A DNA stretch of 42,217 nucleotides from Silicimonas sp. (GCA_022824525.1 JAJDZT010000154.1:1-42217); one strand, 5' to 3'. Shown: positions 8,280 to 16,862, numbered from the stretch's first letter. Numbers and translations are program-made. The notes: generated by a model from the sequence alone, not told the origin.

Positions 8280-8803
8280 GCCGGCTCCCCCTGCTCCGAC
8301 AGGCCGAACAATCGGCGAAGCGAACGAACCACGCAGAACGCGGCAACGAGGATGAAACCGATGCCCCCAACGAGGCTTGCGGCATAGCCCTGCCAAACAG
8401 GGATTTGTGCGATCAGCGTCGTCTCGCCATAGGACATCTTGTCCGTCATTCCGAGGTAAAGACGGTATGTGCCAACGCTGGCCACGACCAGCATGGCAGC
8501 ATTGAAAACCAGGTCCAGAACCTTTTGCATTGATCTCGGCATCGCGCTTTCAAAGAGATCAACGCGGGCATGCGCTTCACGGTATTGGGTCCAAGGAAGA
8601 AAGGCGAAAATTGCGGCTGCCATGCCGATTTCTGTGATGTCATAAATTCCGCGTATTGGTCCGACGCCAATATCGAGAGGAACAAGCGCGCGCCCAATTA
8701 TCGAGACGCAAGTCAACGCAACAATCGCGAGCAACAGGATCCCGCCTGCCAACGCGAGGGCGCTGGCTATCCACTCGGTGATGCGGTTGAGACTGCGATA
8801 CAT
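8276..8803 (-). CDS. dctQ: TRAP transporter small membrane subunit (DctQ)
   Basis: This 175-residue protein has four predicted membrane helices (roughly residues 13-35, 50-72, 88-110 and 130-152) and the family segment YREAHARVDLF. DctQ pairs with DctM in the inner membrane. The ATG at 8803 is preferred over a TTG at 8821 because GGGGAG lies upstream of it and the shorter form fits the family. Its stop overlaps the dctM start, which suggests translational coupling. Confidence 0.88.
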   Translation of the reverse strand: MYRSLNRITEWIASALALAGGILLLAIVALTCVSIIGRALVPLDIGVGPIRGIYDITEIGMAAAIFAFLPWTQYREAHARVDLFESAMPRSMQKVLDLVFNAAMLVVASVGTYRLYLGMTDKMSYGETTLIAQIPVWQGYAASLVGGIGFILVAAFCVVRSLRRLFGLSEQGEPA

Positions 8804-8870
8804 GCGCCCCGTACTCCCCAAAGATTTGGGAGGCGAAGCACTCCGCCTCCCAATTCAGCGTGACTTGAAA

Positions 8871-9908
8871 TCAACCGCCGTGTTTTTCGATCAATGCGCG
8901 GGCCTGTTCGATCAATGCCGCACCATCAATGCCCTTGTCATTCATATCGTTGATCCAGCGCTCGACGACAGGCTCTGACGCTGCCTTCCAGCGCGCGACT
9001 TCAGCCTCGTCAAGCGTAACGATTGTGTTGCCCGCATCTTCTGCGATCTTCTTGGCCGGAGCGTCCATGTCCCACATCACCTGGGTGGCGAAGGTTGAAA
9101 GCTTGGCGCCCGATTCAGCATCGAGAATGGCTTTCAGATCATCGGGCAGCGCTTCGTACTTTGCCTTGTTCATAACCAAGACGATCGCCGCCGTATAAAG
9201 CGCCTCTTCACCGGCGAACTCGGTATGATTGCCAACCAGTTCCGAAAGGCGGATCGCAGTGGTCACTTCCCACGGAATGACGGTCCCTTTGACAACACCC
9301 TTGGAAATTGCCTCCGGGATTGCGGGAAGCGGCATGCCAACCGGTTCAGCGCCTAGTTCACCGAGCAGGTCGTTGATGATCCGTGTTGGGCCGCGAAGAG
9401 TCAGTCCCTGCATGTCTTCAAGCTTCGTCACACCATCCTGAGTGTGGACGAGGCCAGGACCATGAACCCAAGCGCCGAGAACTTTCACGTCCTTGTATTC
9501 GTTGCTTTGGAAGTCCGTCTCAACCATTTCCCAGAATGCAGCTGCCGTTGCTACCGGATTGGTCATCATGAATGGTAGCTCGAAAACCTCGGTGCGTGGG
9601 AAACGGCCAGGTGTGTAGCCCACGACAGTCATTGACATGTCAACGACACCGTCGCGCGCTTGGTCCATGAGTTCCGGAGGACGGCCGCCAAGCGCCATCG
9701 CGTCAAAATGCTCGATCTTGATGCGTCCGCCAGAAGCTTCTTCGACACCGGCAGCCCACGGCTTCAGAATTTGTGCAGGTACTGGCGCTGGAGGCGGCAG
9801 AAACTGGTGCAGGCGCAGTGTGACTTCCTGGGCAGTCGCAGCACCGCCAATGGTGGCCGCTGCAAAAGCGCCGGCGATTGCTGATTTGATGAAGTTCCGT
9901 TTTTTCAT
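8871..9908 (-). CDS. dctP: TRAP transporter solute-binding protein (DctP family)
   Basis: This 345-residue periplasmic binding protein captures the carboxylate substrate for DctQM. The ATG at 9908 follows GGGAGGAAATCC. A signal peptide (MKKRNFIKSAIAGAFAAAT) ends at an ATA-type site near residue 26. The mature body carries the DctP-like segments FELPFMMTNP and GPTRIINDLLGELGAEPVGMP; the arginine of the latter lies in the region that usually grips the substrate carboxylate. The context (crotonase just upstream, CoA ligase convergent) points to an aromatic or cinnamic acid. Malonate is an alternative, because rhizobial malonate operons (matPQMAB) also pair matB with a TRAP carrier. Confidence 0.92.
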   Translation of the reverse strand: MKKRNFIKSAIAGAFAAATIGGAATAQEVTLRLHQFLPPPAPVPAQILKPWAAGVEEASGGRIKIEHFDAMALGGRPPELMDQARDGVVDMSMTVVGYTPGRFPRTEVFELPFMMTNPVATAAAFWEMVETDFQSNEYKDVKVLGAWVHGPGLVHTQDGVTKLEDMQGLTLRGPTRIINDLLGELGAEPVGMPLPAIPEAISKGVVKGTVIPWEVTTAIRLSELVGNHTEFAGEEALYTAAIVLVMNKAKYEALPDDLKAILDAESGAKLSTFATQVMWDMDAPAKKIAEDAGNTIVTLDEAEVARWKAASEPVVERWINDMNDKGIDGAALIEQARALIEKHGG

Positions 9909-10024
9909 GGATTTCCTCCCTGAATTTTCCATGTGATGTCTGAATGGCCGTTAGTATTTTTGAACGTGCTACCGCGTCCTAGTCATTCATTTTGATGGCT
10001 GAGGTCAGAATTTAACAGACCAAG

Positions 10025-10810
10025 TCAGCGAAATTTTGGCTCCCTTTTCTCGAGGAAAGCGCGCAATCCCTCCTTCGCACCGTCCGAGGTCTGACTCATG
10101 GCCGCTGCAAGGCTTTCGGCGAACAACCCGTCCGATCGCGACATATCGCCAATCCGTGAAATTGCATTGATCATGAGGTAGTTCGAGAACGGAGCATTGT
10201 CTGCGATCCGGCGCGCCAAACTATGGGCGAGGTCCAGTCCTTCGCCTTCACCCACGCTGTAGTGAGCGAGGCCGAGGCGCAAACCGTCCTCTGCGTTGTA
10301 GTTGCGCCCGGTGAGCATCATTTCACGCATGCGGTCGGCGCCGATCAGGCGACCAACACGGACGGTGGCACCACCTCCCACGAATATGCCGCGACGCCCT
10401 TCAGGAAGTTGGAAGCGAACGCTCGCCTCGGCGATCCGCACGTGGGTCGAGGCCGCGATTTCAAGGCCTCCTCCGATCACGGCTCCTGTCAGGACCGAAA
10501 TCACTGGCAATCCACCGAACTCGATCAGCTCTGAAACGCGATGCCAGTTGCGCGAGTGATACACGCCTTCCACGGGTTCACGATGCTCATGCTCTGCCAG
10601 GTCCAAGCCAGAACAGAAATGTCCGCCTTCGCCGCGCAATATGACAGCGTTCACGCCTTTCGGCGGATTCGAGAAGAATGTGTCCAACTCTTCGATCAAC
10701 GCGTCGTTCATTGCGTTCCGTTTTTCTGGTCGGTTGAAAACGAGAGTGGCGATGTCGCCCTCAATTTCGGTTCGCGTGACCGTCCCAGTTTCGATTGTCC
10801 CGTCGTGCAT
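10025..10810 (-). CDS. Enoyl-CoA hydratase/crotonase family enzyme
   Basis: This 261-residue crotonase would add water to, or cleave, an unsaturated acyl-CoA. Oxyanion-hole segments FCSGLDL and GAVIGGGLEIAAS are present. Both glutamates used by hydratases are retained, in GGGLEIAA and in LPEGRRG, so hydratase activity is plausible. With the CoA ligase it could act like hydroxycinnamoyl-CoA hydratase-lyase, but its sequence is not obviously the classical Ech/Fcb type. I place the start at the ATG at 10810, preceded by AGAGG; an ATG at 10831 is possible. It heads the TRAP operon (117 bp before dctP) and is divergent from the amidohydrolase gene. Confidence 0.85.
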   Translation of the reverse strand: MHDGTIETGTVTRTEIEGDIATLVFNRPEKRNAMNDALIEELDTFFSNPPKGVNAVILRGEGGHFCSGLDLAEHEHREPVEGVYHSRNWHRVSELIEFGGLPVISVLTGAVIGGGLEIAASTHVRIAEASVRFQLPEGRRGIFVGGGATVRVGRLIGADRMREMMLTGRNYNAEDGLRLGLAHYSVGEGEGLDLAHSLARRIADNAPFSNYLMINAISRIGDMSRSDGLFAESLAAAMSQTSDGAKEGLRAFLEKREPKFR

Positions 10811-10842
10811 TGCGAGTGCCTCTGGTGCCATTCGCTTTTTGT

Positions 10843-10870
10843 TGTATAGGTAAACAGTTTTAATGTATAG
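10843..10870. promoter_or_regulatory. Direct repeats in a divergent promoter
   Basis: TGTATAG occurs twice (10843-10849 and 10864-10870), 21 bp apart start to start, which is two helical turns. GTAAACAG follows the first copy directly. The region lies between the divergent crotonase and amidohydrolase genes. The TTGTATA and TAAACA pieces recall the arms of the two 9-3-9 repeats upstream, but the spacing differs. It may be an operator or promoter element; no protein can be assigned. Confidence 0.3.
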
Positions 10871-10913
10871 CGTTTTTGAAGTATTGAAGATCTCTGCATG
10901 AAAAAGGATGGAA

Positions 10914-11801
10914 ATGATCGACTTCGACAACGTAAAAGCCATTGATTTTCATACGCATGCAGAAGAGCCGTGCAACCATCATCGTGACGATGGCTACAAC
11001 GAATTTCAGGCCGGCATGGCAGCGTATTTCAAGAACCCAGCCGGTACAGAGGGGATGTTGCCGACAGTTCAGGACACGGCCGCCTACTACCGCGAACGCA
11101 ATATTGCCGCTGTGATATTCCCGGTCGACGCAGAGCGGGAAACGGGTTTTCGTCGCTACTCGAACGAGGAAGTGGCCGAGCTATGCGCGGAGAATGACGA
11201 CATCCTCATTCCGTTTGCGTCTGTTGACCCACACAAGGGGAAGGCCGGCGCGCGGGAGGTCAGACGGCTGGTCAAGGATTTCGGCGTCCGCGGCTTCAAG
11301 TTCCACCCCACAATGCAGGGATTCTTCCCCAACGACCGTGAAGCTTGCTACGCGGTTCTCGAGGCTTGCGCCGAAGAAGGTGTTATCACTCTTTTCCATA
11401 CCGGCCAGACCGGCGTAGGTTCCGGAATGCCAGGAGGAATGGGAATGCGGCTAAAGTATTCCAACCCGATGCATCTTGATGACGTTGCGGTGGATTTTCC
11501 GGATATGCCGATCATCCTGGCGCATCCCAGTTTTCCGTGGACGGAGGAAGGGCTTGCGGTCGCTCAGCACAAACCGAACGTTTACTTTGATATGTCGGGC
11601 TGGTCGCCCAAGTACTTCCCCGAGATTTTCATCCGGTATGCAAACTCGATCCTGAAGAAGAAGATGCTTTTCGGTTCGGACTGGCCTGCCATTACGCCGG
11701 ACCGGTGGTTGGCTGATTTCGAGAAGGCGCCGTTCAAAGATGAGGTGCGTCCGTTGATCCTGAAGGAAAATGCGTTGCGGCTACTTGGAGAGACATCCTA
11801 G
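10914..11801 (+). CDS. Amidohydrolase-2 family protein (ACMSD/decarboxylase-like)
   Basis: This 295-residue TIM-barrel metalloenzyme belongs to the amidohydrolase_2 group, which includes aromatic-acid decarboxylases, ACMSD and 4-oxalomesaconate hydratase. Metal ligands are visible: HxH at residues 13 and 15 (DFHTH), H162 (LFHTGQTG), H204 (LAHPS) and D256 (FGSDWP). The second ATG at 10914, behind AAGGA, is chosen over that at 10908. It begins the plus-strand run with the P450, FAD monooxygenase and pcaB. A decarboxylation or ring-product hydrolysis step is plausible; the reaction is not determined. Confidence 0.85.
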   Translation: MIDFDNVKAIDFHTHAEEPCNHHRDDGYNEFQAGMAAYFKNPAGTEGMLPTVQDTAAYYRERNIAAVIFPVDAERETGFRRYSNEEVAELCAENDDILIPFASVDPHKGKAGAREVRRLVKDFGVRGFKFHPTMQGFFPNDREACYAVLEACAEEGVITLFHTGQTGVGSGMPGGMGMRLKYSNPMHLDDVAVDFPDMPIILAHPSFPWTEEGLAVAQHKPNVYFDMSGWSPKYFPEIFIRYANSILKKKMLFGSDWPAITPDRWLADFEKAPFKDEVRPLILKENALRLLGETS

Positions 11802-11822
11802 TCTGCTGCCAGGGAGGATAGC

Positions 11823-13001
11823 ATGACGGAACTCGCGCCCGTTGATGAGGCAATCACCCTCGATCAACTGAACCTTGATCCATTTCCAATCTACCGGCGC
11901 CTTCGCTCCGAGGCACCGGTTTGTCGCGTAAAAGCCGCTGGTCGAACGTTCCTGACAAAGGCCGCGGACACGAAACATGTAAAAGACAACCCGGAACTCT
12001 TCAGTTCAGACGATCCGAACACACCGATGAAGCGGGCCTTCTGGGCGCACACGCTCATGCGTAAGGATGGCAAGGCACACCTGACGGAGCGGATGGCGAT
12101 GGCGCCTGCCTTTGCCCCAAAGGTCATCACGAATGAATGGATGCCACGCTATCAAAAGATAGCGGAGGAATATGTGTCGCGGCTCCCTCGTGGAGAAGTT
12201 GTCGACTTGTTTGCGATCCTGTCAGGGGCCTATGCGGCGCGCGGCTTGGCGATTCTGCTCGGCATGGAGGAGGCATCCGACGAGGATATGATGGAATGGT
12301 CGCAAGCGTTGATCGAAGGCGCCGGAAACTTTGGTTGGCGCGACGAACCGTTCGAGCGCGCGGATCGGGCCAACGAGGCAATTCACAGCTTGCTCGACAG
12401 TTTGCAGGATCGGCATCGTACGTCCCCAAACCCTTCTGCCTTTTCGGTTATGTTGACCGCCGACGACCCGATCCCGGAGAAACAGATCTATGCCAATATC
12501 AAGATCGCAATTGGTGGTGGTATCAACGAACCGCGAGACGCACTAAACACCACCCTTTACGGCCTTCTGACCAATCCCGAGCAATTGGAAGAAGTGAAGA
12601 AAAATGGCGACTGGATGAAGGCGTTCGAAGAAGGCGTCAGGTGGGTTGCGCCAATTTCCGCATCGTCGCGTCTGGTGAAGGAAGATACCGAAATCCGTGG
12701 GTGTCTGATTCCGAAGGGAGACACGGTTATGACCATTCAGGCCAGTGCAAACCGGGATGAGGACGTTGTGTCGAACGGAGAAGTCTTCGACGTCTATCGC
12801 GACGACTGTCACCATCAATCCTTTGGGAACGGTCCGCACTTTTGCCAGGGAACTCACGTCGCGCGCCGTGCAGTTGGGCAAATCATGCTGCCGGCGTTGT
12901 TTGATCGATTTCCGAACATGTCGATCCCCGACATTGACGCTGTGCTTTGGCGCGGTTTCGGCTTTCGCGGGCCGATTCAAATTCCTGTGCTACTGGAATA
13001 G
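11823..13001 (+). CDS. Cytochrome P450, GcoA (CYP255)-like
   Basis: This 392-residue soluble P450 has its heme thiolate at C341 in FGNGPHFCQG and an ExxR pair at E270-R273. In the I helix the usual acid-threonine pair is replaced by E236-P237 (GGGINEPRD). From memory, the aromatic O-demethylase GcoA has the same Glu-Pro pair, a similar EGLRW segment and a closely similar C-terminal GWGFRGP (here FGFRGP), so a guaiacol-type O-demethylase or related aryl hydroxylase is a reasonable guess. GcoA works with the reductase GcoB; no such reductase or ferredoxin gene is visible here. It has GGGAGG upstream and sits 21 bp after the amidohydrolase gene. Confidence 0.88.
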   Translation: MTELAPVDEAITLDQLNLDPFPIYRRLRSEAPVCRVKAAGRTFLTKAADTKHVKDNPELFSSDDPNTPMKRAFWAHTLMRKDGKAHLTERMAMAPAFAPKVITNEWMPRYQKIAEEYVSRLPRGEVVDLFAILSGAYAARGLAILLGMEEASDEDMMEWSQALIEGAGNFGWRDEPFERADRANEAIHSLLDSLQDRHRTSPNPSAFSVMLTADDPIPEKQIYANIKIAIGGGINEPRDALNTTLYGLLTNPEQLEEVKKNGDWMKAFEEGVRWVAPISASSRLVKEDTEIRGCLIPKGDTVMTIQASANRDEDVVSNGEVFDVYRDDCHHQSFGNGPHFCQGTHVARRAVGQIMLPALFDRFPNMSIPDIDAVLWRGFGFRGPIQIPVLLE

Positions 13002-13039
13002 TGCCATAGGTGTTGTCCAAGAGTTTTAGCGAGAACAAC

Positions 13040-14341
13040 GTGACGCAAGACAAGATACTGATCGCCGGGGGAGGTATTGGTGGTTTGGCCTTGGCGCTAA
13101 CCCTTCATCAGATCGGGGTGCCGTGCACGGTATTTGAGGCTGTGCCTAAGATGCGTCCTCTCGGTGTCGGCATAAATCTGCAACCGAATGCGGTTCGTGA
13201 ACTTTTCGATCTTGGGATCGAAGAAGAGAAACTCGAGAAAGTTGGATTGCCCGTTGAGGAGTGGGCGCTTGTCGGCCTGAATGGTCGCGAGGTTTATGCC
13301 GAGCCGCGTGGTCTCAAAGCCGGATACAATTGGCCTCAATTCGCTGTCCATCGCGGCGAACTGCATATGCTCCTATATCGCACCTTGATCGAGCGAACGG
13401 GATCTGAAGTCGTTCAACTGGGCAAGAAGGTTGTCGGCTACAAACAAGATGCCACGAGCGTGACGGCCAGGATATCCCGCGAAGATGGTACAGAAAAAGA
13501 AGTGCGCGGGCGCCTTTTGGTTGGGGCAGATGGCATTCACTCTGCAATTCGTGCGCAGATGTATCCCGATCAACCTCCAATCCATTGGGGCGGAGCTTTG
13601 ATGTGGCGGGGCACGGTTAGGGCCAAGGCACTGAGGACGGCGTCCTCTTTCGTAGGTCTGGGTACGCATCGGAAGAGGATGGTGATCTATCCAATCTCGA
13701 AGCCGGATTCGCACGGTCTTTCCTTGGTGAACTGGATTGCCGAAGTCACAATGGACAACACCGATGGGTGGCAGCAGGATGGTTGGTTCCGATCCGTCGA
13801 ACTCGAAGATTTTGTCCACCATTTCAACGATTTTCGGTACGATTGGCTGGATGTGCCCAGCCTGCTGAGTCAGGCTGATTGCGCTTATGAAAATCCGATG
13901 ATCGACCGCGATCCTGTGCCTTCCTGGGTAGAAGGCTCGGTTGCCCTCATGGGGGATGCGGCGCATGCCATGTACCCGACCGGTTCGAATGGCGCGAGCC
14001 AGGCCATTGTTGATGCACGTGTTATCGGCGCGCAACTCGTTTCGCATGGGGTGACACCAGCGGCACTTGATGCGTATGATGCTCAGCTGTGTGGACCAGT
14101 ATCAGAACTTGTTCTGCGAAATCGGGGGGCTGGTCCTTTCGGTTTGTTGAACTTGTTGGACGAGCGATGTGGTGGAATGTTCGAAGATATTGATGACGTG
14201 ATCCCCGCTGCGGAGCGATTGGAGTTCATGGCCAAGTACAAGTCTGCTGCCGGGTTTGCTATGGAGCAACTGAATGGCGCGCCGCCGACGATAGCAGCGG
14301 GAAGTCGGGTTCGGCCAGAACTGGACAAGGCCTCCCGATGA
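13040..14341 (+). CDS. FAD-dependent aromatic monooxygenase (salicylate hydroxylase-like)
   Basis: This 433-residue class A flavoprotein monooxygenase would hydroxylate an aromatic ring using NAD(P)H and O2. The FAD GxGxxG motif is at about residues 10-15, the DG motif VGADGIHSAIR at about 161-171 and the GD motif GDAAHAMYPTG at about 305-315. The start is uncertain: the GTG at 13040 (GAGA upstream) fits the Rossmann start better than the GTG at 13010. Its stop overlaps the pcaB start by 4 bp (ATGA), so the two are almost certainly co-translated. It may convert the product of the P450 step to a catecholic ring-cleavage substrate. Confidence 0.85.
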   Translation: MTQDKILIAGGGIGGLALALTLHQIGVPCTVFEAVPKMRPLGVGINLQPNAVRELFDLGIEEEKLEKVGLPVEEWALVGLNGREVYAEPRGLKAGYNWPQFAVHRGELHMLLYRTLIERTGSEVVQLGKKVVGYKQDATSVTARISREDGTEKEVRGRLLVGADGIHSAIRAQMYPDQPPIHWGGALMWRGTVRAKALRTASSFVGLGTHRKRMVIYPISKPDSHGLSLVNWIAEVTMDNTDGWQQDGWFRSVELEDFVHHFNDFRYDWLDVPSLLSQADCAYENPMIDRDPVPSWVEGSVALMGDAAHAMYPTGSNGASQAIVDARVIGAQLVSHGVTPAALDAYDAQLCGPVSELVLRNRGAGPFGLLNLLDERCGGMFEDIDDVIPAAERLEFMAKYKSAAGFAMEQLNGAPPTIAAGSRVRPELDKASR

Positions 14342-15390
14342 CAAACTCTTTCCTGCGCTCTGTTTTCGGTGACCTCCATTCTGATCGCGAGATCGCTGCA
14401 GAATTTGGGGCGCCAGCCTTCACCAAGCGCATGCTTAGATTTGAGGCGGCATGGACGCGGGCTCTTGCAGCGGAGGGGCTCGTCAGTTCTGAAGATGCTG
14501 CAGTTTCCCTCCGAGCCATAGAGAGTTTTGATCAATACGATTTCGCAGAAGGCAGTCTTTCCGATGGCGTGCCGGTTCCCGCACTTGTTCGGGCGCTGCG
14601 GTCTGGTTTGGAGGAGGGGCCTTCTAAGGCCATCCATACCGGCGCGACAAGTCAGGATGTGGTCGATACCGCCATGGCGCTTACTTTGGTGCGGGTGACC
14701 GAACTGCTTCGGAAACATTTGGAAGACCTTGTCCGCGCGCTAGACGGAGTTTCGCGTCAGTTTGGCGCGCATCCCCTTATGGCGCGAACACGGATGCAGG
14801 CGGCTTTACCGGCGACCGCCGAGCTCAGAATCAATGCTTGGCAACAAGCGGTTGAAGAGCAGTTGAAGCGTTCAGATGATGCGCTTGCTGAGATCGCCGT
14901 GGCGCAGGTCGGCGGTCCCATCGGCTTGCGTGAGGCCCCTGATGGCAAGGGCGCGGCGATTGCCGAAAGAGTTTCGAGGGAACTGGGGTTAGAGCTTACA
15001 GGGGTTTGGCATACAGACCGCAGCGGTCCTGTTAGCTTTGGGCATTGGCTGACGCTGGTCTGCGGCATCATGGGCAAAATCGGCCAAGACATTGCTTTGA
15101 TGGCGCAGCAAGGCATAAGCGAGATCGAGTTGAGTGGTGGTGGCGGGTCTTCGGCCATGCCGCACAAACAGAACCCTATCAGCGCTGAGGCAATGGTCAC
15201 GCTTGCGCGGTACGTTGCCGTTCAGCAAGGCGCATTGGCCCAAGCGATGGTTCACGAACAGGAACGCTCAGGCGCTGCATGGGCTTTGGAGTGGATGACG
15301 CTGCCTGCCATGGCGGAAGCAACCGGCGCAGCACTCAGGCACGGCGTCACCGTCGTTAACCGGATCGAGCGGGTCGGCGTAGAAGAATAG
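14338..15390 (+). CDS. pcaB: 3-carboxy-cis,cis-muconate cycloisomerase-like (PcaB)
   Basis: This 350-residue member of the fumarase/aspartase superfamily matches PcaB, the beta-ketoadipate pathway enzyme that lactonises 3-carboxy-cis,cis-muconate. The superfamily signature GSSAMPHKQNP is at about residues 270-280 and HTGATSQD at 100-107. No other pca genes (pcaGH, pcaC, pcaD) are in the window. It overlaps the FAD monooxygenase by 4 bp. It may be a paralogue recruited for another muconate-like lactone; I cannot tell from sequence. The 120-bp convergent gap that follows shows no clear terminator. Confidence 0.87.
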   Translation: MTNSFLRSVFGDLHSDREIAAEFGAPAFTKRMLRFEAAWTRALAAEGLVSSEDAAVSLRAIESFDQYDFAEGSLSDGVPVPALVRALRSGLEEGPSKAIHTGATSQDVVDTAMALTLVRVTELLRKHLEDLVRALDGVSRQFGAHPLMARTRMQAALPATAELRINAWQQAVEEQLKRSDDALAEIAVAQVGGPIGLREAPDGKGAAIAERVSRELGLELTGVWHTDRSGPVSFGHWLTLVCGIMGKIGQDIALMAQQGISEIELSGGGGSSAMPHKQNPISAEAMVTLARYVAVQQGALAQAMVHEQERSGAAWALEWMTLPAMAEATGAALRHGVTVVNRIERVGVEE

Positions 15391-15510
15391 TCTGAACATC
15401 TCGCCGTGTGGTGGTGATCCATCTCCGCCAGAGCCAAATTCACTGATGCCGAAGTTGCTTGCGTCCTCCGTAAACCGCGCCGCCCTGTGCCGACGGCATA
15501 TGGCCGATGA

Positions 15511-16128
15511 TCACGCCAACGGAAATACTCGTTTTGGGTCGTAGCTATCGAAACTCGAAAGCTTTTGTGCATTGCATTCGTCCTGCCAACGGGTGCCTTG
15601 TCGTATGGCGGTAACCACCTGAAATTTCTCGCGAAGCTGCAATGCTCTCGCCGTGTCCTCCATCGCGATGGCCACAAGGCCGCTGACAGATCCCTTTTGT
15701 CGCTCGACGAGTTCTATGGCTCCTTGCATCGTACCGCCGGTCTCGATCCATTGATCGACAAGTAAAACGCGCGTGCCTTCGGAAAACGCAGGTTGCCTCA
15801 TCTCCATGTCCTGTGTTCGACCGGAGTAGTTCGAGAAACTCACGCGGTCTGTTTCGACGCAAAGCTTGCCCGCCTTGCGAATTGGCAGGAAACCAACATT
15901 TCGGCGCGCAGCAATCGCTGCCCCCAGAACAAAGCCCATCGCATCCAGCCCACCGACGACGTCAAATTCGATTTCCTCAAGGTCGGCCAGAAGGTCAGCA
16001 AGCAAATCCTGAAATGCCGCCTGGTTGATGTAGATTGACGTTGGATCGAGCCAGGCAAACTTGTCGCCTTTGGTGTTGGGCGCCATCAGGTTGAAATACC
16101 AGCGATCGTCGCGCGGACCTTTTGTCAT
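15511..16128 (-). CDS. Phosphoribosyltransferase, APRT-like
   Basis: This 205-residue type I phosphoribosyltransferase has a PRPP loop VLLVDQWIETGGTM at about residues 121-134. The second acidic residue usual in this loop (VDD/VED) is glutamine here (D125-Q126). The segment GGLDAMGFVLGAAIA and the KAGKL stretch near residues 85-89 are as in adenine phosphoribosyltransferases. The enzyme would attach a nucleobase-like ring to ribose-5-phosphate. It overlaps the BtpA-family gene by 4 bp and faces away from the ABC transporter operon. The base it uses is unknown. Confidence 0.82.
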   Translation of the reverse strand: MTKGPRDDRWYFNLMAPNTKGDKFAWLDPTSIYINQAAFQDLLADLLADLEEIEFDVVGGLDAMGFVLGAAIAARRNVGFLPIRKAGKLCVETDRVSFSNYSGRTQDMEMRQPAFSEGTRVLLVDQWIETGGTMQGAIELVERQKGSVSGLVAIAMEDTARALQLREKFQVVTAIRQGTRWQDECNAQKLSSFDSYDPKRVFPLA

Positions 16129-16862
16129 TCGTCTTCTCCAAGTCGTTCTGCAACTTCCAGCAAGCGTCTCAGTCGCGCCGGCTCAATGTCATAGAAGTTG
16201 CCATCGTAGTTTATTCCGGTCGCGACCATGAAGGCGTCAACGTTTTTGTAGCGGTGTGCATTCTCCGGTGTGATGCCGGATGCCAAAGCTAAGGCAGTAT
16301 CACCAATGGCTGATCGGAAGGTTGCGATCTTGTCGTCATCTGCTTCTACGCCTGTCGCTTGTCCCGAGGTACATACGACATCCATCCAGTTGCAGGCGAT
16401 TTTCGCAGCTTTCCCGTAATCCTTTTGGGAGACAGGTCGCTGCTTTTTGAAAGCGGTGCCACCAAGATACAGGCCGCTCCAACCGGTCCGCGCATCTGCG
16501 ATGGACTGTGCTTCGACTTGTTCCTCAACGCTTTCGTCAATGCGCGCATCATCCGCCCAGTAGGCATCAACACGGTATCCCTCCAATTCAAGTGCGGCCA
16601 ATCTGGGGAAGGCGTCACGACCGGTCACGGCGAGAAAATTGAGACCCATCCACAATTCGGGCCGCTGGCTTCGCACGTCACGAACAATCGGCAGGAAAGT
16701 CTCTACGTCAAAATCATGGTTGATAAGGAAACAACCGGGAGCGCCTTCTCCGATAAGGACATCTATGTTGTTGAGCGTGCGCGCTGTATCGATCACATGG
16801 ATCACCGGCAGCACAACCGGACCGCGTGACCCGAACGCTGCCCGAAATTCCCATCTGTTCAT
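16125..16862 (-). CDS. BtpA/SgcQ-family TIM-barrel protein
   Basis: This 245-residue protein carries BtpA-family segments: PVIHVID, GCFLINHDFD, GLNFLAVTGRDAFPRL, YWADDARIDE, LYLGGTAFKKQ, MDVVCTSGQATG and LASGITPENA, arranged as in phosphate-binding TIM barrels. The reaction is not established for the family; BtpA itself was linked to photosystem I stability and SgcQ to an uncharacterised sugar operon. The ATG at 16862 with GGGGGCAGGA upstream gives a normal N-terminus; the longer open frame beyond it runs into the divergent promoter. Coupling with a phosphoribosyltransferase suggests a phosphoribosyl compound as substrate. Confidence 0.82.
   Translation of the reverse strand: MNRWEFRAAFGSRGPVVLPVIHVIDTARTLNNIDVLIGEGAPGCFLINHDFDVETFLPIVRDVRSQRPELWMGLNFLAVTGRDAFPRLAALELEGYRVDAYWADDARIDESVEEQVEAQSIADARTGWSGLYLGGTAFKKQRPVSQKDYGKAAKIACNWMDVVCTSGQATGVEADDDKIATFRSAIGDTALALASGITPENAHRYKNVDAFMVATGINYDGNFYDIEPARLRRLLEVAERLGEDE

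Noticed and set aside
7204..8385. A 393-residue minus-strand frame overlapping dctM
   Set aside because: It is the same strand in another frame of a clear TRAP permease and is rich in Arg/His/Cys without any motif.
15391..15510. tRNA or terminator in the pcaB/phosphoribosyltransferase gap
   Set aside because: No cloverleaf-compatible arms or T-run hairpin could be found by eye.
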